A stretch of DNA of 64,000 nucleotides. It comes from Anaerolineales bacterium (GTDB taxonomy: Bacteria; Chloroflexota; Anaerolineae; Anaerolineales; UBA6663). The position numbers and the translations under genes were made by a program. Each line of letters opens with the position of its first letter. The stretch's first letter is position 1. The notes below the pieces were generated by a model, which saw only the letters and a list, made by a program, of their open reading frames with translations, made no database searches and had not been told where the DNA came from. Positions 54,587-64,000 of this stretch are shown here, one piece after another. The stretch covers positions 49,756 through 113,755 of the forward strand of contig JADZEK010000160.1 of assembly GCA_020850595.1 (NCBI GenBank), read 5' to 3'.

Positions 54587-56434
54587 ATGCGCAAGTCAAA
54601 CCTCTTGCCGGCCGCGCTGCTGCTGGCGCACGTGGGCCTGGGCCTGCTCTTCAACACCGGCACGCCGATCTTCGAGGCCCCCGACGAAGACGGCCACTAC
54701 CTCTTCGTGCGCTACCTCCAGGTCTATCACACCCTGCCGGTGCAAGACCTGGACATCAACGGCCCGCGCGCCCACCACCCGCCGCTGTATCACCTGCTGG
54801 GGGCGCTGTTCAGCGCCTGGGTGCCCGTGCGCGACCCCGGCGCCCGTCGCATTGACATGCAGCCCAACCCCAAGGCCTACTTCCGCTACGACGACCCGGA
54901 GCGCGACAACAAGGCCATGTGGGTGCACTATGGCCCGGAGGAGCGCTGGCCCTACAGCGGGCAGGCGCTGGTGGTGCACCTGGTGCGGCTGCTGTCGCTG
55001 GCCTTCTCCACCGTCGGCGTGTTGTGCACCTACCTGGCGGCGCGGCCCCTGCGCCCCGGCGCGGAGGGCGAACGCCTGGGCCTGCTGGCCGCCGCGCTGG
55101 TGGCCTTCCACCCCATGGTGCTGTTCATGAGCGGCGTGCTCCAGAACAACACCACCATGCTGGCGGCGGGCGGCGCAGTGGTCTACGCCCTCAGCCGCGG
55201 GCTGCGGCGCGGCTTCACCGGGCGCACCTGGGTGGGGATGGGGGTGCTGCTGGGGCTGGGGGTGCTGCTGCAACTCAGCTCGCTGGTGCTGGCCGCGCCC
55301 ATCGGCCTGGCGCTGCTCTACGCCGCGGCCACGGCCAAGCCGGCCCAGCGTTGGCGCACTTTGTTCGGCGGCGGCCTGGCTATCGCCCTGCCGATGCTCG
55401 CGCTCACCGGCTGGTGGTTTCTGCGCAACCGCGCCCTCTACGGCGACTGGACGGGCAACAACGTCGTGGCGCAGATGTGGTGCTGCGACCCCATCCAGCC
55501 GTGGCCCGCGCTGCGGCTGTTCCTCACCGGCCTGCTCGGGCGCTTCGGCCAGGGCCTCATGATTACCTACCCCAACCCGGTCTATTACGCGGCGGGCGTG
55601 GTGGGGCTGGCGGCGCTGGCGGGCTGGCTCCCTGCCCCAGTTCTTTTGGGGTGGGCCTGGCGCAAGCGGCCGCCCACCCCCACCCCGGCCACGCGCCGCG
55701 CCCTCACGACCGAGGCGCGGTTGTGGCTCCTGCACGTGAGCGTCATCGCTTCGGTGTGCGGAGCGCTGGTGTTTTACGCCGTCACTGTCGCGCCGGGCCT
55801 GCCGGGGCGCTACCTGTTCCCGGCCTTCCCCTCCGTGGCGGTGGTCGTGGCCGGCGGCTGGCTGGCCTGGTTTGGCAACTCAGCGCGCGCACGCACCCTG
55901 GGCGCGCTGGCGCTGGCGGGCCTCATGCTGGCCGCCGCGCTCTACGGACTGTATGGGCTGCTGCTGCCGACGTACGCGCCGCCGCGCACCGCCTCGGCTG
56001 GTGAGATCAGCCGCGCCACGCCGCTCGACGCCAACATCGGCGACACGGCGCAAGTGCTCGGCTACGCGCTCGACACCGCCACCGCGCACCCCGGCGGTAT
56101 TGTGCAGGTAACCATCTACTGGCGGCCGCTGTCGCGCACCGACGTGCCCTATACCGTGTTCTTGCAGCTTTACGACCCGGCCCAGGGCGTCATCGCGCAG
56201 CTTGACAGCTACCCCGGCCAGGGCAACTACGCCACCACCGTGTGGGACGTGGGCCACCCGCTGGCGGACGTGTATCGCTTGAAGATTCCGGCGGACGCGC
56301 CCGCCGCCACAGGGAGGCTGGTCTTCGGCCTCTACAACGGCGCGGACGGTCTACGGCTGCCCGTCACCGGGGCCGACGCCGGGCCGGCCGAGCTGGCCTG
56401 GGTGCAGTTGGGGACAATCGTGGTGGCGCCTTAG
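54587..56434 (+). CDS. GT-C type membrane glycosyltransferase (GT39/DUF2142-like)
   Basis: 615 aa with about 10-12 hydrophobic segments. The first extracellular loop has IFEAPDEDGHYLFVRYL, an acidic DED-type motif, and NGPRAHHPPLYHLLGAL. A C-terminal beta-rich domain from about residue 470 (IGDTAQVLGYALDTA, GIVQVTIYWRPLSRTDVPYTVFLQLYD) looks like a carbohydrate-binding module. Predicted polyprenyl-phosphate-sugar transferase. The promoter and start are in leaderless arrangement. Confidence 0.78.
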   Translation: MRKSNLLPAALLLAHVGLGLLFNTGTPIFEAPDEDGHYLFVRYLQVYHTLPVQDLDINGPRAHHPPLYHLLGALFSAWVPVRDPGARRIDMQPNPKAYFRYDDPERDNKAMWVHYGPEERWPYSGQALVVHLVRLLSLAFSTVGVLCTYLAARPLRPGAEGERLGLLAAALVAFHPMVLFMSGVLQNNTTMLAAGGAVVYALSRGLRRGFTGRTWVGMGVLLGLGVLLQLSSLVLAAPIGLALLYAAATAKPAQRWRTLFGGGLAIALPMLALTGWWFLRNRALYGDWTGNNVVAQMWCCDPIQPWPALRLFLTGLLGRFGQGLMITYPNPVYYAAGVVGLAALAGWLPAPVLLGWAWRKRPPTPTPATRRALTTEARLWLLHVSVIASVCGALVFYAVTVAPGLPGRYLFPAFPSVAVVVAGGWLAWFGNSARARTLGALALAGLMLAAALYGLYGLLLPTYAPPRTASAGEISRATPLDANIGDTAQVLGYALDTATAHPGGIVQVTIYWRPLSRTDVPYTVFLQLYDPAQGVIAQLDSYPGQGNYATTVWDVGHPLADVYRLKIPADAPAATGRLVFGLYNGADGLRLPVTGADAGPAELAWVQLGTIVVAP

Positions 56435-56468
56435 GCGCGGCGCGGGGAGGCTAACGCAACCGCCGGCG

Positions 56469-57035
56469 CTAGGCAACCAGCGGCCGGTCGCCCTGGTAGG
56501 GCACCAGCCACAGGTCGGGCGGGCCGGCGCTGATCGTAAAGCTGACCTGCTTGAGCTTGTCCTTGCGCTCGGCCTCGATGGTCAGCACGACAAACTCCGC
56601 CGCGGCCTTGGCATCCTCCGGCAGCAGCGAGACGCCCTTAATCACCCCTTGCGCCGGGCCGAGCGGAAAGACAGTCTGGTTGCGGGTCAATTGCGCGCCG
56701 AGCTGTTCCAGGTGCTCCAGCGGGCAGGTATAGGCGGGCACGTAGAAGCGCACCGGGCGCTGCCACAGCTGTTCTGGGTCGGCGGCGCGCTGCCAGTTCA
56801 GGCGCTGCTGAAAGGCCACCCGCGCCGCGAAGACCCAAATTGGCCGCCAGCTTTCGGGGCGGGTGTTGGCCGGGGCCGCCATCCAGCGCACCACCTGCGG
56901 GGCCAGGCCCGTGTCGGTGAGCTGCCAGCCCGCGCCGCAGTTGGCGCACAGCCAGGCGATCTCGTCTTCCTCGGCGGGGAGCGGCGTGCTGCACTGGGGG
57001 CACTTCAACAGCACCAACTCAATGCTGCCGCTCAC
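56469..57035 (-). CDS. Zinc-ribbon protein, 188 aa (cluster member 3)
   Basis: N-terminal zinc ribbon CPQC...CANC (Cys12, Cys15, Cys30, Cys33), then a globular domain with WRPIWVFAARVAFQQRLNWQ and a Pro/Tyr-containing region FYVPAYTCPLEHLEQLGAQLT. No transmembrane segment. Its start overlaps the stop of the next zinc-ribbon gene by 4 nt, so the cluster is coupled. Family not recognised. Confidence 0.75.
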   Translation of the reverse strand: MSGSIELVLLKCPQCSTPLPAEEDEIAWLCANCGAGWQLTDTGLAPQVVRWMAAPANTRPESWRPIWVFAARVAFQQRLNWQRAADPEQLWQRPVRFYVPAYTCPLEHLEQLGAQLTRNQTVFPLGPAQGVIKGVSLLPEDAKAAAEFVVLTIEAERKDKLKQVSFTISAGPPDLWLVPYQGDRPLVA

Positions 57036-58075
57036 TTGATCACCTCGCTGATCTTGTCCACGGTCTCAAGCAAGCCGGAGACTGGGCTGCTGTGGCTGTT
57101 CTGGCTGCTGGGCGGCGCGCCGGTGCCCTTGGCGCGGTGCTCGATCTCCTCGCCCCAGCGAAACAGGCGGTAGCCGGCCGCGATCAGCGCCACGCCGACG
57201 ATGAGCGGGATGAGCAGCGCGCCCAGGCTGTCGTCGTCGTTGCTGTTGGCGACGAGCAGCAGCGCCAGCGCCGTGCCGTCCACCAGCACAAACGCGCCCG
57301 CGGCCGTGCCGGCCACCAGCATTAGCGCCCGATAAAAGATGTTGCCGGGGGCCTTGCCATACAGCACCTGGCCGCTGAAGCCGTCTACCACCACCTGATA
57401 GGCCCGCTGGCGGTAGGTGTAGCGCGCCACCCACAGCGGGTAGTACACCAGCGCCAGCGTGCGGCGCAGGAAGCGCAGAATGAGCTGCGAGATGCGGTCG
57501 AGGCCGCCTCGGCCGCGCGCCGACTTGTCCCACTCCTGCCCGGCGCTGTCGGTCGCGTCGGTCTGCGAGCCGGTCGGCTCGAAGACCATGGCCTCGTTGT
57601 GCAGCCCTTCGGGGTCATAGGCGGCGAACTGCTTGCCTTCCAGCCCGATGCGGTTAACGCCGAACTCGGCCACATCGCCCGCCGCGCCGGTCCAATCCAC
57701 GGCCTGCATCACCTGCACTTCGCGCGGGTCCCAGCGGGTGCTGTCGCCGCTCTTGACCTTCTTTTGGCCGAAGAGCCACCCGGCCATGAGCGCCTGCGCC
57801 CGCCAATAGGGCAGGTAGACCAGAAAGGTCTCGGTGATCTCGGCGCGCTGCTTGAGGTCCATGGCGCGGTTCAGGCCGCCCCAAAAGCCGCGCACGGCGT
57901 GCAGCGCCTGGTCGCGGTTGACGCGCCGGGCTACCTGGTAGCGCCCCACCCCGCGCTCGCCGCGCACCAGCGAGCGCGCGTCGCAATACGGGCACTTGAC
58001 GATGCGCTGCCCCTCGCGGATGGAGAGGATGCCCGCGCAGTTGGGACAAGCCAGCCCGGTGATGACATCGGCCAT
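57032..58075 (-). CDS. Zinc-ribbon membrane protein, 347 aa (cluster member 2)
   Basis: Zinc ribbon CPNC...CPYC (Cys10, Cys13, Cys28, Cys31) at the N-terminus; a soluble domain (FLVYLPYWRAQALMAGWLFG); two or three transmembrane helices around residues 245-305; a short Ser-rich tail. The YYPLWVARYTYRQRAYQVVVDGFSGQVLYGKAPG motif is also echoed in the 272-aa neighbour (HLPVYLYKYEFGGKTYTAMVEGASGKVFANIFPA), showing the two are related. Stop overlaps the next start. Confidence 0.8.
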   Translation of the reverse strand: MADVITGLACPNCAGILSIREGQRIVKCPYCDARSLVRGERGVGRYQVARRVNRDQALHAVRGFWGGLNRAMDLKQRAEITETFLVYLPYWRAQALMAGWLFGQKKVKSGDSTRWDPREVQVMQAVDWTGAAGDVAEFGVNRIGLEGKQFAAYDPEGLHNEAMVFEPTGSQTDATDSAGQEWDKSARGRGGLDRISQLILRFLRRTLALVYYPLWVARYTYRQRAYQVVVDGFSGQVLYGKAPGNIFYRALMLVAGTAAGAFVLVDGTALALLLVANSNDDDSLGALLIPLIVGVALIAAGYRLFRWGEEIEHRAKGTGAPPSSQNSHSSPVSGLLETVDKISEVIK

Positions 58076-58081
58076 GGGTCG

Positions 58082-58900
58082 CTATACCTTAGACGAGATA
58101 TACGCCGCCAGCGCGAACACCGGCACGGCGAAGATCACCGCCAGCACGAGCATCACCAGCAGCCCCACGGCCAGCCCGGCCGTCTCGCCCAGCGCGTAGC
58201 CGATGAGCGGGATGGCGCTGATGACGAGAAAACCCAGCAGCGAGAAGGCGGCCACCAGGAAGTAAGGGGCCTCGGCTTTGGCGGGAAAGATGTTCGCAAA
58301 CACCTTGCCGGAGGCGCCCTCCACCATGGCGGTGTAGGTTTTGCCGCCGAACTCATATTTATAGAGGTAGACTGGCAGGTGCACCAGCGCCGCCTCGGTG
58401 ATCTGCTCGCCCGCGACGCCGCGCCCGGCCAGCCACTGGAGCATGGCCGGGAGGGGCACACTGGGGGCCACGGCCTGAGAGTCCAGGCCGGCCTCGTACT
58501 TTTGCAGGTCGCCGGCAGGGATAGCGAGGCTCTTGATTTCGCTGATGGAGATGGCCGCCGCCGGCTCCAGGTAGACCTGCTCCTTGGCCGCCGTGTTGCG
58601 GGCCTTACAGTACCAGACGGGAAAGTATTGGAACGTCGCCGAGACCAGCTTGGCCTTGCGGTCGAGGTCTTTGACCGTCTGGTTGCCGGCCATCCAGCGG
58701 TGCAGGCTGGCGCGGGCGGCCTCCGGCGCGACGGTGCAGGCCAGCGACCAGTGAAAGACCACCTTGCTCTTATCCAGGTAGACCGACGATGAGCAGTACG
58801 GGCAGGTGAGGAAGATCTGCCCCTCGTCGGGGTGCAGCAGGCCGCCGCATTGGGCGCAGTGAACTTCGGTGCTGGGGAGCGCGGGGGAGGCGGTGGTCAT
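58082..58900 (-). CDS. Zinc-ribbon membrane protein, 272 aa (cluster member 1)
   Basis: Zinc ribbon CAQC...CPYC (Cys15, Cys18, Cys33, Cys36), a soluble middle domain with FQYFPVWYCKARN, and two transmembrane helices within residues 190-270. Shares the pattern of the 347-aa neighbour, 6 nt downstream. First gene in the cluster. No known function; the layout suggests a membrane complex with cytosolic zinc-binding heads. Confidence 0.8.
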   Translation of the reverse strand: MTTASPALPSTEVHCAQCGGLLHPDEGQIFLTCPYCSSSVYLDKSKVVFHWSLACTVAPEAARASLHRWMAGNQTVKDLDRKAKLVSATFQYFPVWYCKARNTAAKEQVYLEPAAAISISEIKSLAIPAGDLQKYEAGLDSQAVAPSVPLPAMLQWLAGRGVAGEQITEAALVHLPVYLYKYEFGGKTYTAMVEGASGKVFANIFPAKAEAPYFLVAAFSLLGFLVISAIPLIGYALGETAGLAVGLLVMLVLAVIFAVPVFALAAYISSKV

Positions 58901-58942
58901 GGCCGAGGCTTCCAGGCCGAATTATAGCAGGGCTGAGAAAGA

Positions 58943-58969
58943 CAGGCGCCGCCTCGCGGGCGGCGCCTG
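58943..58969. terminator. Strong GC hairpin between two minus-strand genes
   Basis: CAGGCGCCGCC / GGCGGCGCCTG, 11-bp perfect stem. The minus strand then reads TCTTTCTC. It lies 27 nt after the stop at 58996 and is likely that gene's terminator. Confidence 0.65.
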
Positions 58970-58995
58970 ACAAACGCGGCGGGCCGGCGGGGCGC

Positions 58996-59691
58996 TCAGG
59001 CGGTAAAGTTGGCCGTATTGGCCGTGCCGGAGGCGAACTGCATGTCGTTCTTGAAGTGGAGGTAACCACCCTCGGTCTTCTCGGAGGCGATCTTCTCCGC
59101 GCTCACGGTCACTTTCTGGCCCTTGAGGCTGTCGGCCGTGTTGGTCCCCTTGTACTGCACCCCAGTGACCTTGAACGTCTTGCGGTCCCAGGTGGCAGCG
59201 GTGCCGGTGAGGACAACGGACTTGCCATTACTGACGCTGATGCTCTTAAGCTTGGTGACGGTATCTGCGGTCAGCTTTACGATCAACTGATCGAAGTCGG
59301 TGAGCTTGACCGTGTTGAGGGCATCCAGGGCGTTATCCAGGGCGGTTTCAATCTGGCCCGCGGCGGTCTTGGCGGCCGAGGAGAGGCCGGCGGTCGTCTT
59401 GGTGGTGGTGGCCTGGTTCTTAGCCGCGGTGAGCTTGGTCTTAGCCGTGACGACTTTCTTCAGCGCTTCTTCGGCCGCGCCCTTGAGCCGTTCCGCGCCG
59501 GCGGGGGTGCCGGCGGTCTTGCTGCCGGCGTCCAGGTCGGCCCAGGGAATGGCCTTCCAGGCGAGTTCGGCGGCCTTGAGGGTAGTACCCAGGCCGGTGG
59601 AGTTCTTGGCCTTATCGAACAGGCTCTTCTTCTTCTGCCAGGCCGCGTTGGTGGCAACCGCCGGGTAGGTCTTGTTGGTCGGGACGGTCAT
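58996..59691 (-). CDS. Unrecognised Lys/Ala/Thr-rich protein, 231 aa
   Basis: Residues 1-125 are predicted helical and rich in Lys, Ala and Thr (AEEALKKVVTAKTKLTAAKNQATTTKTTAGLSSAAKTAA). Residues 125-231 look beta-rich (TKLKSISVSNGKSVVLTGTAATWDRKTFKVTGVQYKG, KVTVSAEKIASEKTEGGYLHFKND). No signal peptide, membrane helix or Cys. Its composition, lower GC and third-position use than the neighbours suggest a recent arrival or a structural/extracellular role. GAGAGAGGAG lies about 8-16 nt before ATG 59691. Confidence 0.75.
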   Translation of the reverse strand: MTVPTNKTYPAVATNAAWQKKKSLFDKAKNSTGLGTTLKAAELAWKAIPWADLDAGSKTAGTPAGAERLKGAAEEALKKVVTAKTKLTAAKNQATTTKTTAGLSSAAKTAAGQIETALDNALDALNTVKLTDFDQLIVKLTADTVTKLKSISVSNGKSVVLTGTAATWDRKTFKVTGVQYKGTNTADSLKGQKVTVSAEKIASEKTEGGYLHFKNDMQFASGTANTANFTA

Positions 59692-59751
59692 GGGGTAGCT
59701 GCTCCTCTCTCAAGTCAACAGGCAAAAGGGATATTCCGGATGATATTATGA

Positions 59752-59779
59752 AGTTTAGCGCAGGCAGGGAAAGAGTCAA
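59752..59779 (-). promoter_or_regulatory. Promoter of the 231-aa gene
   Basis: Minus-strand TTGACT (complement of 59774-59779) and TAAACT (complement of 59752-59757), 16-nt spacer, 60 nt before the start codon. Confidence 0.5.
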
Positions 59780-59847
59780 ATACCGGCGGCGACGAGCACG
59801 ACCCCGGCCGCGCCCGGGCTTGCGCCAATTCAGAACATATGATTCAC

Positions 59848-61152
<1,305 letters not shown>

Positions 61153-61341
61153 CGCAAGCCGAGCGCTCTTTGCTCGGCCGACGCCCCGGGCCGGCTATCA
61201 AAATGAGTTTGGGTTCTGAGCAAGCTGCCTCTTGCTAACCTCACATTTCCTCCTCAAACTGAAGCCATGCTCGCCTGCCGCCGCCCCGCCAATCTCGCTC
61301 CGCTTGCCGATGCCCCGACCAAAGGTGGGCGCGCCATCCGC

Positions 61342-61431
61342 GACGACCGCGCCAACCCTGCCGACACCTGTGACGACCGCGCCAACCTTGCCGACACCTG
61401 TGACAACCGCGCCGACCTTGTGGAGACCGGC
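61342..61431 (+). repeat. 30-bp tandem repeat, three copies
   Basis: GACGACCGCGCCAACCCTGC... repeats at 61342-61371 and 61372-61401 (one change) and 61402-61431 (degenerate). It lies in the 445-nt gap between the methylase and HMG-CoA synthase genes. Reading frames are open on both strands, but without RBS or homology. Confidence 0.75.
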
Positions 61432-61598
61432 GCAATTATGTCAACAGGCGGCGTCCTAGCCGAAGTGGCCTGGTTTTCAACTCTCAAGCCCTCTCACCCC
61501 CGCCGGCCCTGTATCTGATAGAATTTGATTGTGAAAATAAGCAATAAGTAGGCTCCGCCGCGCCTCCGCGGCCCGGAGTTGTGATAGGAGTCGGCCCG

Positions 61599-62675
61599 AT
61601 GGAATCCCCAGCTTCGCACCCAGACCTCATGCGCCCCGACCGCCCGGTGGGCATCGTCGGCTATGGCGCTTACGTGCCGCGCTTCCGCCTGGCCGCCACC
61701 GAGGTGGCGCGGGTGTGGACGGAAGGCAGCGGCGGCCTGCCCATCAAGGAAAAGGCCGTGCCGGGACTGGACGAAGACGTGGCGACCATGTCGGTCGAGG
61801 CGGCGCGCAACGCCGTGGCGCGGTCGGGCATCCACGCCCACGCCATCCGCGCCGTGTGGGTCGGCAGCGAGAGTCATCCCTATGCCGTCAAGCCCACCGC
61901 CACCATCGTGGCCGAGGCCATCGGCGCGGTGCCGAACACCCAGGCCGCCGACTGGCAGTTCGCCTGCAAAGCGGGCACCGAGGCGCTGCAAGCTGCTATC
62001 GGGCTGGTGGGGTCGGGCATGGGGCAGTACGCGCTGGCGATCGGCATGGACACGGCGCAGGGCCGCCCCGGCGACGCGCTGGAATACACGGCGGGCGCGG
62101 GCGGCGCGGCCTATATCGTCGGGCCGGCCGGCGAGGCGCTGGCGACGCTGGAAGGCTCGTACTCCTACGTGACCGACACGCCGGACTTCTGGCGGCGACA
62201 GCACGAGAAGTACCCCGAGCACGGCCAGCGCTTTACCGGCGAACCGGCCTATTTTCGGCATGTGACCACGGCCGCCCAGCGCCTGCTGGAGCTGACCAAC
62301 ACCAAGCCCAGCGACTACAAGTACGCCATCTTCCACCAGCCCAACGTCAAGTTCCCGCAGCGGGCCGCCAAGCTGGTCGGCTTTACAGATGAGCAGATCA
62401 AGGCCGGGCTGCTGGTCGGCGTCATCGGCAACACCTACGCCGGGTCGGCCATGATCGGCCTGACGGCCGTGCTCGATCAGGCCCAGCCGGGCGACCGCAT
62501 CCTGCTGGTGAGCTTTGGCAGCGGCGCGGGGTCAGACGCCTTCGCGCTGCGGGCCACCGAGGCGCTGGCGGCGCGCCAGGCGCTGGCCCCCAAGACGCAG
62601 GATTACATCGCCCGCCGCACGCCGATTGATTACGCCACCTACGCGCGCTTGCGCGGCAAGCTGGTGATGGACTAG
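61599..62675 (+). CDS. Hydroxymethylglutaryl-CoA synthase, archaeal type
   Basis: 358 aa. Condenses acetyl-CoA and acetoacetyl-CoA in the mevalonate pathway. Thiolase-fold motifs: Glu91 ([13 protein letters not shown]), nucleophile Cys123 ([11 protein letters not shown]), His in IFHQPN and [12 protein letters not shown]. Archaeal-type proteins have this short form. ATG 61599 has AGGAG 8 nt upstream, favouring it over the ATG at 61581. It abuts the thiolase-like gene with no gap, as in archaeal operons. Confidence 0.93.
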   Translation: MESPASHPDLMRPDRPVGIVGYGAYVPRFRLAATEVARVWTEGSGGLPIKEKAVPGLDEDVATMSVEAARNAVARSGIHAHAIRAVWVGSESHPYAVKPTATIVAEAIGAVPNTQAADWQFACKAGTEALQAAIGLVGSGMGQYALAIGMDTAQGRPGDALEYTAGAGGAAYIVGPAGEALATLEGSYSYVTDTPDFWRRQHEKYPEHGQRFTGEPAYFRHVTTAAQRLLELTNTKPSDYKYAIFHQPNVKFPQRAAKLVGFTDEQIKAGLLVGVIGNTYAGSAMIGLTAVLDQAQPGDRILLVSFGSGAGSDAFALRATEALAARQALAPKTQDYIARRTPIDYATYARLRGKLVMD

Positions 62676-63827
62676 ATGCGCCCGATCTACCTGGCCGGGC
62701 TGGGGCTGACACCCGTCGGCGAACATTGGGACAGGGGCTTGCGGCAGCTGGCGCTGGAGGCGATCTTGGCCGCCCAGCAAGACCTGGCCCAGCGCGCCGG
62801 GCCGCAGACGCCTCGGCCGGAGGCCGTGTTCGTGGGCAACATGCTGGCGGGCCAACTGAGCGGGCAGGAGCACCTGGGCGCGCTTGTGGCCGACTACGCC
62901 GGGCTGCGCGGCCTGGAGGCCGTGACGGTGGAGGCGGCGGGGGCGGGCGGCGCGGCGGCGCTGCGCCAGGCGGTGTTGGCCGTGGGGTCGGGGCAGCTCG
63001 ACACGGCGCTGGTGGTGGGCGTGGAGAAGATGACCGACCGGGTGGGCGCGGGCGTGACCGCCGCGGCCGCGACCGCCGCCGACACTGACTGGGAGGCCGC
63101 CCAAGGCGTGACGCCCACGGCGCTGGCGGCGCTGCTGATGCAGCGCTACCTGACCACCTACGGCCGAAGCGTGGCCGACTTTGCCGGCTTTACCGTGAAC
63201 GCGCACGCCAACGCCAAGACCAACCCCAACGCTATGTTCCACAACGCCATCAGCGCCGAGGCGTATGCCCAGGCGGCGATGGTGGCCGACCCGGTGAACA
63301 TGTTCGACGCCGCGCCCGACGCCGACGGGGCCGCCGCGCTGATCGTGACCGCCGAGCCGGCCGCGGTGCAGGTGCTGGCCTCGGCCGTGGCAACCGACAC
63401 GCTGGCCCTGCACGACCGCGGCAACCTGCTGGAGTTCGACGCGGCGCGGTTGGCGACGGTGCGCGCCTACCAGCAAGCGGGCGTAGGGCCGGAAGACCTT
63501 GACCTGTTTGAGCTGCACGACGCTTATACCATCTTCGCCGCGCTGAGCCTGGAAGCGGCGGGTTTCGCGCTGCCCGGCCAGGGCGTGACGCTGGCCCAAC
63601 CCGGCGCGATCGGCCGCGCCGGCCGCATCCCCATTGCTACGTTTGGCGGGCTGAAAGCGCGCGGCAACCCGGGCGCCGCCAGCGGCGTGTACCAGGTGGC
63701 GGAAGTGGCGCAGCAACTGCGCGGCGAGGCCGGCCCCAACCAGGTGGCAGGGGCCAAGCTGGGCATGGCGCAAAGCCTGGGCGGCGCGGCGGCGACGGCG
63801 GTGACCACCATCCTGGCGTGCGCCTGA
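62676..63827 (+). CDS. Thiolase-fold protein (archaeal acetoacetyl-CoA thiolase-like) lacking nucleophilic Cys
   Basis: 383 aa. Overall SCP-x/archaeal thiolase layout: VFVGNMLAGQLSGQEHLG, ELHDAYTIFAALSLEAAGF (His281) and GGLKARGNPGAASGVYQVAE. The nucleophile position normally read as EAACASG is EAAGAGG here (Gly89), and the GHP motif is GNP (Asn331). It thus appears to miss both the acylated Cys and one catalytic His. It begins immediately at the HMG-CoA synthase stop. In archaea the two form a complex with a DUF35 protein, absent here. It may be a non-catalytic partner. Confidence 0.8.
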   Translation: MRPIYLAGLGLTPVGEHWDRGLRQLALEAILAAQQDLAQRAGPQTPRPEAVFVGNMLAGQLSGQEHLGALVADYAGLRGLEAVTVEAAGAGGAAALRQAVLAVGSGQLDTALVVGVEKMTDRVGAGVTAAAATAADTDWEAAQGVTPTALAALLMQRYLTTYGRSVADFAGFTVNAHANAKTNPNAMFHNAISAEAYAQAAMVADPVNMFDAAPDADGAAALIVTAEPAAVQVLASAVATDTLALHDRGNLLEFDAARLATVRAYQQAGVGPEDLDLFELHDAYTIFAALSLEAAGFALPGQGVTLAQPGAIGRAGRIPIATFGGLKARGNPGAASGVYQVAEVAQQLRGEAGPNQVAGAKLGMAQSLGGAAATAVTTILACA

Positions 63828-63851
63828 ACCAGCTCGGCGCGTGGGCGGGCT

Positions 63852-64000
63852 ATTAGAGACGCGCTAACGAGTCGCTGACCGTTCGCTCATTTTGAACGTG
63901 GGAAACCGCGAATCGGGTACGATTGGCGGATGCCCACGAAACCGACCGTCACTTCAGAACGCGTTGACGATATTCCTTTGCTAATCGCGCAGATGCAGCA
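63852..64000 (+). mobile_element. Left end of an insertion sequence (IS1634/DUF4277-like), partial
   Basis: A short non-coding stretch and then a transposase start at the window edge. The element's boundary is inferred from the end of the thiolase gene and the composition change near 63852 (less GC, gctattagagacgcgctaac). Terminal inverted repeats cannot be checked since the right end is outside. Confidence 0.5.
63930..64000 (+). CDS. Transposase, IS1634-like with DUF4277 start (partial, 23 aa visible)
   Basis: MPTKPTVTSERVDDIPLLIAQMQ resembles the N-terminus of DUF4277-containing DDE transposases (pattern ERVDDIPLL). A TACGAT -10-like box ends 7 nt upstream of ATG 63930. Most of the protein lies beyond the edge. 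Confidence 0.65.
   Translation, partial: MPTKPTVTSERVDDIPLLIAQMQ

Noticed and set aside
61267..61518. Small ORF over the 30-bp tandem repeats
   Set aside because: No RBS or homology; open frame in both strands is caused by the repeat and high GC.

Overview
The window is GC-rich, with strong G/C third-position bias, and reads as an Anaerolineae-like member of the Chloroflexota. This is an inference from the gene set: an archaeal-type HMG-CoA synthase, mevalonate kinase and isopentenyl phosphate kinase (the alternative mevalonate route), an Ile T-box, a TPP riboswitch with a thiN-thiBPQ operon, DUF4190, DUF4126 and DUF2085 membrane proteins, a CcrM-type methylase, and many large GT-C membrane proteins. 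No phage, plasmid or CRISPR features were seen. A transposase begins at the extreme right edge and a GH44 lipoprotein runs off the left edge.

Layout. 1-4.4 kb (minus): GH44 lipoprotein, an MFS transporter/radical-SAM pair, and a cold-shock protein with a clear terminator. 4.7-10.1 kb (plus): consensus promoter, TPP riboswitch, then thiN, thiB, thiP, thiQ and a DUF402 protein, overlapping or closely spaced. 10.2-12.6 kb (minus): five small membrane proteins. 12.8 kb: tRNA-Asn with promoter and terminator. 13.1-15.3 kb: a sensor histidine kinase. 15.3-25.5 kb (minus): an envelope glycan cluster (GT2, AP-superfamily protein, CE7 esterase, GT4, Gfo/Idh/MocA oxidoreductase, flippase, GT2, GT-C), interrupted by a plus-strand GNAT remnant. 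25.5-31.7 kb: universal stress protein and two divergent glycosidase genes, then a LysM/C39-like protein. 31.8-35.6 kb: exonuclease III, DNA polymerase IV, a tiny DUF5679 zinc protein, an MBL-fold hydrolase and an RNase HI-like protein.

35.75-41.8 kb: an isoleucine T-box leader (specifier ATC), then an aldo/keto reductase, an AlaX-type editing protein and isoleucyl-tRNA synthetase. The IleRS carries a GVHH motif where class I enzymes have HIGH, and a roughly 90-residue lysine-rich tail. 41.8-45.2 kb: GyrI-like protein, secreted subtilase, TrmH-family methyltransferase. 45.4-48.0 kb (minus): UbiA-family prenyltransferase, mevalonate kinase, isopentenyl phosphate kinase. 48.2-51.5 kb: a GGDYVGG-repeat mini-protein, TlyA, LepA. 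51.5-56.4 kb: a conserved-looking small protein and two GT-C membrane proteins. 56.5-58.9 kb (minus): three tandem zinc-ribbon proteins, two of them membrane-anchored. 59-61.2 kb: an unrecognised lysine/alanine/threonine-rich protein divergent from a CcrM-like methylase. 61.6-63.8 kb: HMG-CoA synthase and a thiolase-fold protein that appears to lack its nucleophilic cysteine, followed by the left end of an insertion sequence.

The strongest points for follow-up are the Ile T-box/GVHH-IleRS operon, the thiolase-like partner without catalytic Cys and His, the riboswitch terminator inside the first thiN codons, and the three-gene zinc-ribbon membrane cluster. All family assignments come from reading motifs by eye; no database search was run.
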